Assembly (NCBI GenBank): GCA_964502995.1
Contig: CAZCZB010000002.1
Span: forward strand, 62,001 to 126,000
Length of the DNA: 64,000 nucleotides
Source: Bin87 sp964502995
GTDB lineage: Bacteria > Chloroflexota > Dehalococcoidia > Lucifugimonadales > UBA3495
Direction of reading: 5' to 3'
The notes under the pieces were generated by a model that had not been told where the DNA came from, searched no databases, and saw only the letters and a list, made by a program, of their open reading frames with translations. The number at the start of each line of letters is the position of its first letter. Position 1 is the first letter of the stretch. This document shows positions 41,143 through 49,346 of the stretch, piece by piece. A program made the position numbers and the translations under genes.

Positions 41143-41652
41143 ATGGCGGAATTGAGTCCGGCAACAGTGCTGGCGGAACTGAAGAAGAACGGCGCTACCC
41201 ACGTCGTCTGGCTCCCGGACAGCGAGACCAACTTTCTCTATGTCCTGATGAGCGAGGAACCCAGCCTGGACCTGGTGCCGGTGAGCCGTGAAGGCCACGC
41301 TTTCTCAACGGCCGCCGGTCTCGCCGCCGGCGGCAAGAAGCCCGTGATCCTGATCCAGAACACCGGCATGATGGAGTCGGGCGACTCCCTGCGCGGTTGG
41401 GGCCTGGGCATGAACGTGCCGGTGGTGATGATGGTGGGATACCGGGGCTGGACGCGCCACGGAATCATCAACGACACCGCCGCCTTTTACACTGAGCGGT
41501 TTTTGCACGCGTTCAACATCAACTACTATCTGGTTGAATCGGACGAGGACGCGGACCGAATCTCCATCGCATTCGCTGAGGCGCAGCGCGAAAAACGCCC
41601 CGTGGCAGTCCTGGTGGGCGATGAGTACCACGGTTTCAACGTGAGCCGGTAG
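41143..41652 (+). CDS. Sulfopyruvate/phosphonopyruvate decarboxylase-like TPP enzyme, alpha subunit
   Basis: A 169-residue protein equal to the pyrimidine-binding domain of TPP decarboxylases, as in ComD. VVWLPDSETNFLYV and VPVSREGHAFSTAAGLAAGG include the Glu (REGHA) that activates thiamine diphosphate; LIQNTGMMESGDSLRGWG and MMVGYRGWTRHG complete the domain. It works with the beta subunit encoded next. Natural substrates of such two-gene enzymes are 3-sulfopyruvate or phosphonopyruvate. An AGG-containing weak Shine-Dalgarno precedes the ATG. Confidence 0.85.
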   Translation: MAELSPATVLAELKKNGATHVVWLPDSETNFLYVLMSEEPSLDLVPVSREGHAFSTAAGLAAGGKKPVILIQNTGMMESGDSLRGWGLGMNVPVVMMVGYRGWTRHGIINDTAAFYTERFLHAFNINYYLVESDEDADRISIAFAEAQREKRPVAVLVGDEYHGFNVSR

Positions 41653-41663
41653 CCGTTTCCACC

Positions 41664-41693
41664 AAGTCAACCATCGACAAGTCAACGATCGAA
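41664..41693 (+). repeat. Two tandem 15-base direct repeats in the intercistronic gap
   Basis: AAGTCAACCATCGAC (41664-41678) is followed at once by AAGTCAACGATCGAA (41679-41693), two differences. They precede a stem-loop in the gap between the two decarboxylase subunit genes. Confidence 0.6.
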
Positions 41694-41742
41694 CGCACGG
41701 GAGATTCTTTCGGGCGAAATCCCATCGCAAGCCCCGTGCGTT
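41692..41742 (+). other. Large stem-loop with nested hairpin between the decarboxylase subunit genes
   Basis: AACGCACGGG (41692-41701) and CCCGTGCGTT (41733-41742) pair perfectly. Inside the 31-base loop TTTCG-GG-CGAAA (41708-41719) forms a second hairpin. It ends about 35 bases before the beta-subunit start and may set the alpha:beta ratio or be a regulatory RNA element; no known riboswitch class is recognised. Confidence 0.45.
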
Positions 41743-41777
41743 ATCATGATGTTCAGGTTCCAAAGGAAGTGTTTGAG

Positions 41778-42371
41778 ATGATGAAGACAGCCGAAATGCT
41801 CGAGATTTTCGCCAGGCACCGTGGCGATTCCGTGGTGATACCGGGGCGCGGCGGCCGTTTCTGGGTCGATATCAGCGACCAGCCCGACCGCGATCTGCCT
41901 CTGGGCGACCCCGCCATGGGGGGCCATGCGTCCTTCGCGCTCGGCTTGGCTCTGGCGCTTCCCGACCAACGCGTGGTGCTGTTCGATTCCGAAGGCGACG
42001 TATTGATGGGCATGGGCGCTCTCCCCACCATCGCCGAAAAGGCTCCCGAAAACCTGTACCACTTCATGCTGGACAATGGAGTGTACGCGACCACCGGAGG
42101 CCAACCGGTCCCCAACGCGGAGCAGATGGAATACGACGTCGTGGCCCAGGGATGCGGATACCCCTCCACCTACGCCATCGACAATCTGGAGGACTTCGCC
42201 AGTCAGATCGAAGAGATTTTGAGCAAACCGGGCCCGGTATTCGTCGCCCTGAAGATAGACCCCGAAATCATCAATGAACCCATCAACGCCCGGCCGCAGT
42301 GGCAGCGCAAAACCCGCAACCAGGCCGTGGCCGATATGCAATCCGAACTGGGAATACGGACACCGCAATAA
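41778..42371 (+). CDS. Sulfopyruvate/phosphonopyruvate decarboxylase-like TPP enzyme, beta subunit
   Basis: A 197-residue protein equal to the diphosphate-binding domain of TPP decarboxylases, as in ComE. LGDPAMGGHASFALGLALALP leads to the Mg/TPP motif FDSEGDVLMGMGALPT with the Asn in HFMLDNGVYATTGGQP. A split two-subunit form fits ComDE sulfopyruvate decarboxylase, which makes sulfoacetaldehyde and CO2. AAGGAAG lies eight bases before the ATG at 41778. Confidence 0.85.
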   Translation: MMKTAEMLEIFARHRGDSVVIPGRGGRFWVDISDQPDRDLPLGDPAMGGHASFALGLALALPDQRVVLFDSEGDVLMGMGALPTIAEKAPENLYHFMLDNGVYATTGGQPVPNAEQMEYDVVAQGCGYPSTYAIDNLEDFASQIEEILSKPGPVFVALKIDPEIINEPINARPQWQRKTRNQAVADMQSELGIRTPQ

Positions 42372-42524
42372 CCGGAACCATATGCTTTCACCAATTCAAG
42401 GAAATTGCACAGCCCTGCCGCACCGAGTGTTGTTGACATTGTGCTACGTTAGTTGGTGCAACACATACCCGCACCGACGAACGCTTTGTCCGGTCAAAAG
42501 CATGAGGCCGGCAGGGACGCGCGC

Positions 42525-43535
42525 ATGACCACCACCACATTCACCTCCACCGTCAATAACAGCCTCGTCGGAAACGCCCTGCAACTGCTCGCAGCCGGCC
42601 TTGGGCCATACGTGTCCGGCAAAGTGCGCGAAGCCGCCGGCATGGGTCGCTACGTTCCGGATGACCTGGATCGGGTCGGGGACATTGAAGGCGACGTGTC
42701 GCTGATTCTGCGGGTGATGGCCGCAGGGTGGAACGAAGTATTCCGCGACCACCTGGGCCCCATCGAACGCAGCCTGGTGTCCGAAATCCGCGAAACCCGC
42801 AACCGGTGGGCTCACCAGGAATCATTCAACGACGACGACCTCGACCGGGCTCTGGATTCGATTGCGCGCCTCCTGTCCGCGGTATCTGCGGATACCGAAG
42901 CGCACCGGGTCAACAAGGTAAAGCATCATCTCCGCAGGCAACGCTACGCTCCCCAACGCGGAGCGGCCCCAGCCCCGGCGCGGAATTCCTCGAAAACGCA
43001 CGCCGATGCGACGCCAGAGTCTGCACCTCCCGGCAGTCATCAAGACCCTGCCCAGGAGGAAATCACCGTGCCTGATGTCCATCCCCGGAGCCGCGGCACG
43101 AACACCGGAGCGCCCGAGACCTCGGCCGGCAATCCCGATGCCCCGGTTTCCGACAGCTCCGGCCGGGTGGAATTCCTGATCGCCCGCGGAATGGAGCAGC
43201 GGAAGCTGCGAGAGTTCGAGGAGGCCATCGCCGCCTTTGAAGAGGCCATCGAACTGGACCGGGAAAACCCCGAGGCATGGTACAACCGCGGCCTCACCTG
43301 GGGACACATGGGGGAGTACAAGCGCGCGATTAACGACATCAACCGCGCCCTCAGCATCAACCGGGAATACTCGGATGCTTACAACGCTCGTGGTTACGCC
43401 CGGTTCTGCCTGGGCGATCTCACCCGCGCCAGCCATGACTTCGAAGACGCCCTGAGCCTGGACCCCGATGATGAGCTGGCCCGCGTGAACCTCGAAATGG
43501 TCCGGAAACGCCTGGAAGAACGCGGCGGTCGGTAA
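42525..43535 (+). CDS. Swt1-like HEPN domain fused to TPR repeats
   Basis: A 336-residue protein with three parts. Residues about 10-140 match the Swt1-type HEPN domain: LQLLAAGLGPYV, then WNEVFRDHLGPIERSLVSEI and TRNRWAHQE, with the HEPN RNase motif R-x4-H at Arg92 and His97. A low-complexity linker (about 145-210) follows. Three TPR units fill about 212-336 (EEAIAAFEEAIELDRENPEAW and two more). HEPN domains with this motif are often RNases in toxin or defence systems; the TPR part should bind a partner. TTGACA at 42433-42438 has no matching -10. No toxin-antidote gene is adjacent. Confidence 0.8.
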   Translation: MTTTTFTSTVNNSLVGNALQLLAAGLGPYVSGKVREAAGMGRYVPDDLDRVGDIEGDVSLILRVMAAGWNEVFRDHLGPIERSLVSEIRETRNRWAHQESFNDDDLDRALDSIARLLSAVSADTEAHRVNKVKHHLRRQRYAPQRGAAPAPARNSSKTHADATPESAPPGSHQDPAQEEITVPDVHPRSRGTNTGAPETSAGNPDAPVSDSSGRVEFLIARGMEQRKLREFEEAIAAFEEAIELDRENPEAWYNRGLTWGHMGEYKRAINDINRALSINREYSDAYNARGYARFCLGDLTRASHDFEDALSLDPDDELARVNLEMVRKRLEERGGR

Positions 43536-43578
43536 CCCCAGACTCCGGTTGCCTGCGCTCCGGGCGTCTCAAACTCGA

Positions 43579-44394
43579 TCAGGCTCCCATTTCGCCCAGA
43601 AACTCCCGCATTCTGGCCACGCACCAGTCGGGGTAGATCACGTTGACCCCGTGACCCAGTCCGGGCCATGTGACCAGGCGGCTGTTGGGAATCTCCGCCG
43701 CCATGAACTCCTGCTGCTCCATGCCAGTGGTCAGCGATTCGTCGCCGGTCAGCAGCAGCGTGGGAACGGTTATGTTCTTCAGGTGCGGTCCGAAATCGAG
43801 GCTGTCCAGATAACTGTGCAGCGCTTGCCCAATTTCAGCCGGTGTCTTGTCCATCTCCTCGATGTACCAGTCTTTCAACCCGTCCGGCGCGTGCCGCATG
43901 TCCAGCCGGAAGTTGATGGTGGCAGCAGACCAGGCGCCGATCCCTCCCTGCTCCATGGTGGCCAGCCAACTGCCTCCCGGAGTCGCGTTTTCTCGGCGCG
44001 TGAGCCGGCACGGCGAGTTGCACAGCACCAGCGCCCGACAGCGTTCAGGATAATCGTGCGCGAACTGCATGCCCATGATGCCGCCAAATGACTCGCCAAC
44101 GTACACAACCCGCTCGGCTCCGGCGTCGTCCAGGATGGCCAGCAGGTCGCCGATCAACGTTTCCAGGGTGGGTTCGTACCGCTCCGGGTCGATGGCCGAC
44201 TGACCCATGCCCCGCATGTCGGGACGGATCACTCGATACTCACGGCTGAGCAGGGGCGGCCAGTTGTACCAGAAGTTGCCGTTGCGGGAGAACCCGTGCT
44301 GCAGCACGATGGCGTCCCGCGATGCGCGCCACGGGTCGGTGAAATCGTCCAGGTAGTAGTGGAGTTGTGCCTCGCCGCGCTGGATGGTGGGCCT
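43579..44394 (-). CDS. Alpha/beta hydrolase (3-oxoadipate enol-lactonase-like); start codon uncertain
   Basis: A serine hydrolase of about 271 residues. IVLQHGFSRNGNFWYNW is the oxyanion region, VYVGESFGGIMGMQF holds the nucleophile Ser, LLTGDES the Asp and PGLGHGVNV the His. Where relatives start with Met-Pro-Thr-Ile-Gln, this gene reads AGG-CCC-ACC-ATC (AGG at 44392-44394), five bases after a good GGGAGG. No ATG, GTG or TTG is in frame nearby. A TTG at 44494-44496 is open but lies upstream of the promoter found at 44422-44450. The gene may be mutated at its start, or use a non-standard codon, or the base may be an assembly error. Confidence 0.75.
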   Translation of the reverse strand, partial: RPTIQRGEAQLHYYLDDFTDPWRASRDAIVLQHGFSRNGNFWYNWPPLLSREYRVIRPDMRGMGQSAIDPERYEPTLETLIGDLLAILDDAGAERVVYVGESFGGIMGMQFAHDYPERCRALVLCNSPCRLTRRENATPGGSWLATMEQGGIGAWSAATINFRLDMRHAPDGLKDWYIEEMDKTPAEIGQALHSYLDSLDFGPHLKNITVPTLLLTGDESLTTGMEQQEFMAAEIPNSRLVTWPGLGHGVNVIYPDWCVARMREFLGEMGA

Positions 44395-44421
44395 GTCGGC
44401 CTCCCGATTGCGGTTTCGGCT

Positions 44422-44450
44422 GGTATAGCATACCCTTGCGCCGGCGGCAA
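44422..44450 (-). promoter_or_regulatory. Sigma70-type promoter of the alpha/beta hydrolase gene
   Basis: On the minus strand TTGCCG (44450-44445), a 17-base spacer and TATACC (44427-44422). Transcription would start near 44415, which puts any start codon at or after 44394. Confidence 0.5.
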
Positions 44451-44497
44451 CGCACCGCACCCACTCATAACCGACGCGAACCGGAGGAACCGGCAAT

Positions 44498-45628
44498 ATG
44501 TCCGGAAACCTGGGATCCGACCCTGTGCCCCAGTCTGTGATTCAAGATCGCCTGGACGGCTTGCTTTTTCACCTGCGCGAAGCATCCGCACACCAGATTG
44601 GCTACCCCACCAACCAGACCCACGACAGTTCTGCGCTGCTCCCGTTCCTGGATTTCTCGATCAACAACGTGGGAGACCCGTTCCACGCCAGCAACTACTG
44701 GAGCAACTCTCACGCCTTCGAACGTGAGGTCGTCGGCCGGTTCGCGGACTTGATGCGCATCGATTCCGACGACGCGTGGGGGTATGTCACGTCGGGCGGA
44801 ACGGAGGGGAACATGTACGGGCTTTACCTGGCCCGCGAACTGTTTCCCAACGCGATGTTTTACTTCTCCGAAGAGACGCACTACAGCGTTTTGAAAAACG
44901 TCCGCGTGCTGAACGCTCGCCACATCATGATCCGGCGGCAGCCAAACGGCGAGATCGACTACGACGACCTGCGCGACATGATTCGCGTCAACCGCGACCT
45001 GCCGGTGGTCGTCATGGCCAACGTCGGCACCACCATGCGCGGCGCGATTGACGACATACCCCGGATTCGGCGCATCCTCGACGACCTGGCGATTACCAGT
45101 TCATACATCCACGCCGACGCCGCCCTCAGCGGTATGATCCTGCCCTTTGTCGATGATCCGCAGCCCTACGGGTTCGACGCGGGCATCGACAGCGTTTCGG
45201 TCAGCGGGCACAAGATGATCGGCGCGCCCCTGCCCTGCGGCGTTGTGCTGACCAAAAAACAATACGTGGAACGGGTGGGCCGAGCCATCGAGTACGTGGG
45301 CGTCCAGGACACCACACTGTCGGGTTCCCGCAACGCATTCACCCCCCTGCTGCTGTGGCATGCCTTCGCCCGTTATGGCGACGCGGGATTCAGGCAGTTG
45401 GTGGCCGGGAGTCTGGACACCGCCGAATACGCGGTGGGACAGTTCAACGAGCGAGGCATACCGGCATGGCGACACAAAAATTCCGTCACGGTCGTGTTCC
45501 CTCGGCCCGCTCCGGAGGTTTTCCTCAAATGGCAGATGGCCCCGGAGGGAGAGATCACCCACATCATCACCATGCCCCACGTCACCCGAGCCATGATCGA
45601 CGAGCTTGTGGCCGACTGCGCCCGCTGA
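44498..45628 (+). CDS. PLP-dependent histidine decarboxylase family protein
   Basis: A 376-residue group II decarboxylase close to bacterial histidine decarboxylase and plant serine decarboxylase. GYVTSGGTEGNMYGLYLARE binds PLP, SEETHYSVLKN has the ring-stacking His at about 128, ADAALSG is the Asp strand, and SVSGHKMIGAPLPCG holds the PLP Lys at about 239. Histamine from histidine is the first guess; other small amino acids are possible. GGAGG lies upstream of the ATG. An ACT-domain gene follows 13 bases later. Confidence 0.88.
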   Translation: MSGNLGSDPVPQSVIQDRLDGLLFHLREASAHQIGYPTNQTHDSSALLPFLDFSINNVGDPFHASNYWSNSHAFEREVVGRFADLMRIDSDDAWGYVTSGGTEGNMYGLYLARELFPNAMFYFSEETHYSVLKNVRVLNARHIMIRRQPNGEIDYDDLRDMIRVNRDLPVVVMANVGTTMRGAIDDIPRIRRILDDLAITSSYIHADAALSGMILPFVDDPQPYGFDAGIDSVSVSGHKMIGAPLPCGVVLTKKQYVERVGRAIEYVGVQDTTLSGSRNAFTPLLLWHAFARYGDAGFRQLVAGSLDTAEYAVGQFNERGIPAWRHKNSVTVVFPRPAPEVFLKWQMAPEGEITHIITMPHVTRAMIDELVADCAR

Positions 45629-45641
45629 GGAGCTATTCACC

Positions 45642-46052
45642 TTGAATCAATCTCTCAACACCAACCGCATCGTCGTGATGGCCGAAAATGAAGTGGGCGT
45701 GATTGCCGATATCACCAGCGTTCTCGCCGCTGAGAACATCAACCTCGAATCCATCAACACGGAAACCACCAGCGAACGCGGCGCGGTGATCCTGACCGTG
45801 GACAACTACGACCGCGCTCTTTACGTGCTCAACCAGGCGGGATTCAAGGCGGTGGGCGACGACTCGCTGGTGATCCGTCTGGCCGACGAACCGGGCGCTC
45901 TGGCTAACGTGGCAGACCGGTTGAAACAGGCCGGCGTCAACATCCAGAGCATGCACATCCTGAACCGCCGCGACGGGCACGCCATGATCGCCCTTGCCAC
46001 CGACAACAGCGCCCTGGCCCGCCAATCGATCGGCAGCGACCTGATCGTCTGA
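45642..46052 (+). CDS. Tandem ACT-domain protein
   Basis: A 136-residue protein made of two ACT domains: NRIVVMAENEVGVIADITSVLA with INLESINTETTSERGAVILTV, and DDSLVIRLADEPGALANVAD with VNIQSMHILNRRDGHAMIAL. ACT pairs bind amino acids and regulate enzymes of amino-acid metabolism. Being between a decarboxylase and a flavin hydroxylase it may sense histidine or a related amino acid. The start is a TTG at 45642 with GAGGAG nine bases upstream. Confidence 0.85.
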   Translation: MNQSLNTNRIVVMAENEVGVIADITSVLAAENINLESINTETTSERGAVILTVDNYDRALYVLNQAGFKAVGDDSLVIRLADEPGALANVADRLKQAGVNIQSMHILNRRDGHAMIALATDNSALARQSIGSDLIV

Positions 46053-46096
46053 CCCATACGCTGTCGGCGCCAACTTTCAGCGACGGAGGAGTCCAC

Positions 46097-47551
46097 ATGC
46101 CAGCACGCACCGGAGCGGAATACATCGCCGGAATCAGAGACCGTGCCGCGGACGTGTACATCGGCGGCGAACGGGTTGCGGACGTTACCCGACACCCCGC
46201 GTTCACCGGCGGGTTGCAGACGGTCGCCGGCCTGCTTGACATGCAGCACGACACCGACACGCGCGATGAAATGACCTATGAATCCCCCACCACCGGCGAC
46301 CCGGTCGGCCTGTCCTTCATCATGCCTCGCAATGCCGACGACCTGGCGCGCCGGCGCACGATGATGCGCAACTGGGCCAGGTTCTCGTGCGGCATGATGG
46401 GTCGCACCCCCGACTTTCTCAACGTCGCCGTCATGTCCATGGCCGCCGCCGCCGACTACAGCGGCCTGAACCGGCCGGAGTTCAAGCAGAACATCCTCAA
46501 CTACTACGAGTACATCCGCGAAAACGACATCGTGATGACCCACACGCTGGTCAACCTGCAGCGCAGCCGTTCGGTGGGCGCGACGCCTTTTGACGATCGC
46601 ACCGAGGTGGCCCTGTCGGTGGTCAAGGAAACCGACGCCGGCATCATGGTGCGCGGCGCGCGGGTCCTTGCGACCCTTGGGCCGCTCTCTGACGAGATAG
46701 CCGTGTATCCCGCCCGCACGCGTCGGGTTCCCGCCGGCGAGGAGGGCAAGTACGCCTTTGGGTTCGCCATTCCGTGCAACACCGATGGGCTCAAGTTCCA
46801 GTGCCGGGACAGCGTCGATCTGGGACGCTCCCATTTCGACCATCCCGCCGGCAGCCGGTTCGAGGAAATGGACGCCATCGTGTTCTTCGACGATGTCCTG
46901 GTTCCGTGGGAGCGGGTGTTCCTTTACAACGACGTGGCGCTGTGCAACCAGTGGGGCGAGCGCACCAACCGCAACGCGCACACCGGCCACCAGGTCGTCA
47001 CCAAGAACGTGGTCAAGTGCGAATTCATGCTCGGATTGGCGACGCTGATGGTGGAAACCCTGGGTTCCGGCGAGATCCCGGCCACCCAGCAGATGATCGC
47101 AGAAATCATCGAAAACCTGGAGATCACCAGGGCTCTGCTGGCCGCGTCCGAAGCCCAGGCATCCATGGACGAGTGGGGTATATTCTGCCCTGACTACCGG
47201 CCCCTGCTGGTCGCCCGCAAAAAGATGATAGACATGTACCCGCGCATGGCGGAGATCCTGCACTTCCTGGGTTCCAGCAGCCTGATGGCGCTGCCCGCCG
47301 AGGCCGACCTGAACGGCCCGTTGGCCGACGACATACACCGGTACATGGATACCGACACCGCCACCGCCGAGCAGCGCATCCGCCTGTTCCGGCTGGCCTG
47401 GGACGTGTCGTGCAGCGCGTTCGGCAGCCGGCAAACGCTGTACGAGCGATACTTCGGCGGCGACGGCGCCCGCAACGCCGCCCTGCTGTACCAGATCTAC
47501 GACCGAAGCGCGCAGCAGGAAATGGTCGAAGAGTTCCTCTCGCTGGAGTAA
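46097..47551 (+). CDS. 4-hydroxyphenylacetate 3-hydroxylase (HpaB) family oxygenase
   Basis: A 484-residue FADH2-dependent hydroxylase/4-hydroxybutyryl-CoA dehydratase-fold protein of HpaB length. RTGAEYIAGIRDRAADVYIGG at the start, then VTHPAF-like VTRHPAFTGG, SFIMPRNADDLARRR, FDDVLVPWERVFLYND in the middle and TLYERYFGGDGARN at the end are family landmarks. No 4Fe-4S ligand set of the dehydratases is seen. The flavin reductase partner (HpaC) is not in the window. GGAGG precedes the ATG. Confidence 0.88.
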   Translation: MPARTGAEYIAGIRDRAADVYIGGERVADVTRHPAFTGGLQTVAGLLDMQHDTDTRDEMTYESPTTGDPVGLSFIMPRNADDLARRRTMMRNWARFSCGMMGRTPDFLNVAVMSMAAAADYSGLNRPEFKQNILNYYEYIRENDIVMTHTLVNLQRSRSVGATPFDDRTEVALSVVKETDAGIMVRGARVLATLGPLSDEIAVYPARTRRVPAGEEGKYAFGFAIPCNTDGLKFQCRDSVDLGRSHFDHPAGSRFEEMDAIVFFDDVLVPWERVFLYNDVALCNQWGERTNRNAHTGHQVVTKNVVKCEFMLGLATLMVETLGSGEIPATQQMIAEIIENLEITRALLAASEAQASMDEWGIFCPDYRPLLVARKKMIDMYPRMAEILHFLGSSSLMALPAEADLNGPLADDIHRYMDTDTATAEQRIRLFRLAWDVSCSAFGSRQTLYERYFGGDGARNAALLYQIYDRSAQQEMVEEFLSLE

Positions 47552-47556
47552 TCCGC

Positions 47557-48321
47557 ATGATCACCGTTGCCGAAATCAACATCGCCCCGGTCAAGTCGAT
47601 GGCGTTGGCTCCGCTGCAATCGGCCCACTTTGACCTGGGCGGCATACTGGACGACCGGCGGTTCTATCTGGTCAACGCCCAGGGTCGTCTGCTGACCCGC
47701 CGGCAAGTGGGCAAACTGGGACAGTTGGTGTCGTCGTGGGATGCGGAGGCGGAACACCTGCGCATCGAGTTTCCGGGCGGGTCCGTGTTGGAAGGATCCC
47801 CGGACCTCGACCGGCCGGTCTGGACCATCGTGTGGGGTCGCCGCGTGCGCAGCCGTGCCCTCCAGGGCGACTGGATGCAGGCCATCAGCGAGTTCTGCGG
47901 CCAGCCCGCCACGCTGATGATGTCGGACCTGCCCTGCCAGGTTTTCGACGAGTTCCCGGTTTCGGTACTGTCCCGGGCGTCCGTAGAACGTCTGTCGTCT
48001 GAGATGGGAATGGCGGCAGACCAATGCCTGGAGACCGACCGATTCCGGCCTACGCTTCTCCTCGACGGTTGCGAGGCCCACCAGGAAGACGGCTGGATGA
48101 ACCGGACCATGTCCGTCGGAGATGCCGTGGTGCGCGTCCTGGCGCCCGACCCGCGCTGCGCCATCGTTGACCAGGACCCGGTGACCGGTGAGACCGACAC
48201 CGAAACCGTCAGGTCGATCCTGGGGTACCGCCCCAACGCGCTGGCCGCGTATTTCGGCGTGTACGGCATCGTCGAAAAACCCGGCAGGGTCAGCGTCGGC
48301 GACACGGTGAGCATCGGGTGA
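47557..48321 (+). CDS. MOSC domain-containing protein with N-terminal beta-barrel
   Basis: A 254-residue protein like YcbX or the mARC C-terminal domain. The N-terminal MOSC_N barrel has NIAPVKSMALAPLQSAHFD and GGILDDRRFYLVNAQGRLLT; the MOSC core has FRPTLLLDG and the Cys-containing APDPRCAIVDQDPVTGE, where Cys would bind molybdenum or sulfur. Such proteins reduce N-hydroxylated compounds or transfer sulfur. GGAG overlaps the stop of the HpaB gene six bases upstream, so it is in the same operon. Confidence 0.88.
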   Translation: MITVAEINIAPVKSMALAPLQSAHFDLGGILDDRRFYLVNAQGRLLTRRQVGKLGQLVSSWDAEAEHLRIEFPGGSVLEGSPDLDRPVWTIVWGRRVRSRALQGDWMQAISEFCGQPATLMMSDLPCQVFDEFPVSVLSRASVERLSSEMGMAADQCLETDRFRPTLLLDGCEAHQEDGWMNRTMSVGDAVVRVLAPDPRCAIVDQDPVTGETDTETVRSILGYRPNALAAYFGVYGIVEKPGRVSVGDTVSIG

Positions 48322-48422
48322 ACGGCAACCCTGCGTTTGCCACCTTTCGCCGCAAACCCTAGAATGACCCAACGGTCCGGCGGCGCCCCGCGTGCAAATC
48401 ACCCGGACAGGCGGTGAGAGCC

Positions 48423-48911
48423 ATGCGGATGCCGGGACAAAGACGGAGCCAGGAACCGGACGAGGTGGGCCAACGGGCCGGCCTGTTCGCCGAATCGATC
48501 CGCGACGGCGATATGGACCTGGCCTGGGCCATGCTCTCCAAGGAAACCCGCGGCATGCGCATGGGCGTATGGGCGACGCGCAACAGCATCGACATGCAGG
48601 TCGCCTACCGCGCGGCATACGATGCGAACCACCCGATGCGCCCCTCGCTGCTCGACGACTTCCGCACCACCGTTTTGCGCCTGTGGCCTCTTGAGGACCT
48701 GTCCGAACTGGCCGCCGCGCCCACCCGCTACGTCGACGACGAGCACGCCTTCGTGTTCCTGCCCTTCGGGGTCAGGGATGAAACGGTGGTGCAGCACAGT
48801 CGCCTCATGTCCGGCCTGATGATCCCGATGCTGTACGAAGAAGCCCAGTGGCAGGTTGACCTGCCCGGCTGGCGGTTCCTGGACACCACCGGTTCGGGCA
48901 GCGATGGCTAG
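48423..48911 (+). CDS. Hypothetical protein, possibly NTF2-like
   Basis: A 162-residue soluble protein of unknown family. The N-terminal helices (AGLFAESIRDGDMDLAWAML) followed by a curved-sheet-like second half (TRYVDDEHAFVFLP and EAQWQVDLPGWRFLD) recall NTF2-like folds, an impression only. The ATG at 48423 is preceded by GGTGAGAG. It overlaps the HNH gene by eight bases (ATGGCTAG), so the two are translated together. Confidence 0.6.
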   Translation: MRMPGQRRSQEPDEVGQRAGLFAESIRDGDMDLAWAMLSKETRGMRMGVWATRNSIDMQVAYRAAYDANHPMRPSLLDDFRTTVLRLWPLEDLSELAAAPTRYVDDEHAFVFLPFGVRDETVVQHSRLMSGLMIPMLYEEAQWQVDLPGWRFLDTTGSGSDG

Positions 48912-49293
48912 ACGCCGGAACCGCACGCGATCCAGAGGGGTCCGGCCAACCGTTTCCTCGACCGGCGAATCTGCCGTCGATCATATCCGCGACGGCGCGC
49001 AGGTTCGCGCTCCCATCGACGGCATGTGCGCGTTATGTGAACGGCAGGTCGAGCGATACACCGTCCATCATCTGATCCCGAAGGCTCGCGGCGGCAAGTT
49101 CGGCCCGACCGCGCCGTTCTGCTCCACGTGCCACCGCCAGGTTCACGCCATGTTCTCCGAAACCACGCTGGCGGATGAACTGTACAGCGTGGAATTGCTG
49201 CGCGCCAATCAGCGTGTGGCCTCGTTCCTGCGCTGGATGCGCAAGCAGCGCGGCGCGGCATTCAGGGTACGGCGTGCGCGAGAGCGCGGGTAA
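48904..49293 (+). CDS. HNH endonuclease
   Basis: A 129-residue protein with a compact HNH motif: a zinc Cys pair in MCALCERQVE, the catalytic His in YTVHHLIPKARGG, and CSTCHRQVHAMF with the second Cys pair and final His. It is Arg-rich at both ends, as expected for DNA or RNA binding. Stand-alone HNH proteins are found in restriction, mobile and repair contexts; no methylase or phage gene is nearby. The start overlaps the previous stop by eight bases. Confidence 0.85.
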   Translation: MARRRNRTRSRGVRPTVSSTGESAVDHIRDGAQVRAPIDGMCALCERQVERYTVHHLIPKARGGKFGPTAPFCSTCHRQVHAMFSETTLADELYSVELLRANQRVASFLRWMRKQRGAAFRVRRARERG

Positions 49294-49346
49294 TGCAACA
49301 ATGATGCCGTGATACCATGACAATACCCAAGGAGAACCAGGCGGTC

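Noticed and set aside
42433..42438. Perfect TTGACA upstream of the Swt1-HEPN gene
   Set aside because: No -10-like hexamer lies at 15-19 bases, so it is not listed as a promoter.
45821..47434. 537-codon minus-strand open frame
   Set aside because: Antisense to the HpaB-family gene, which has full-length family similarity by motif.
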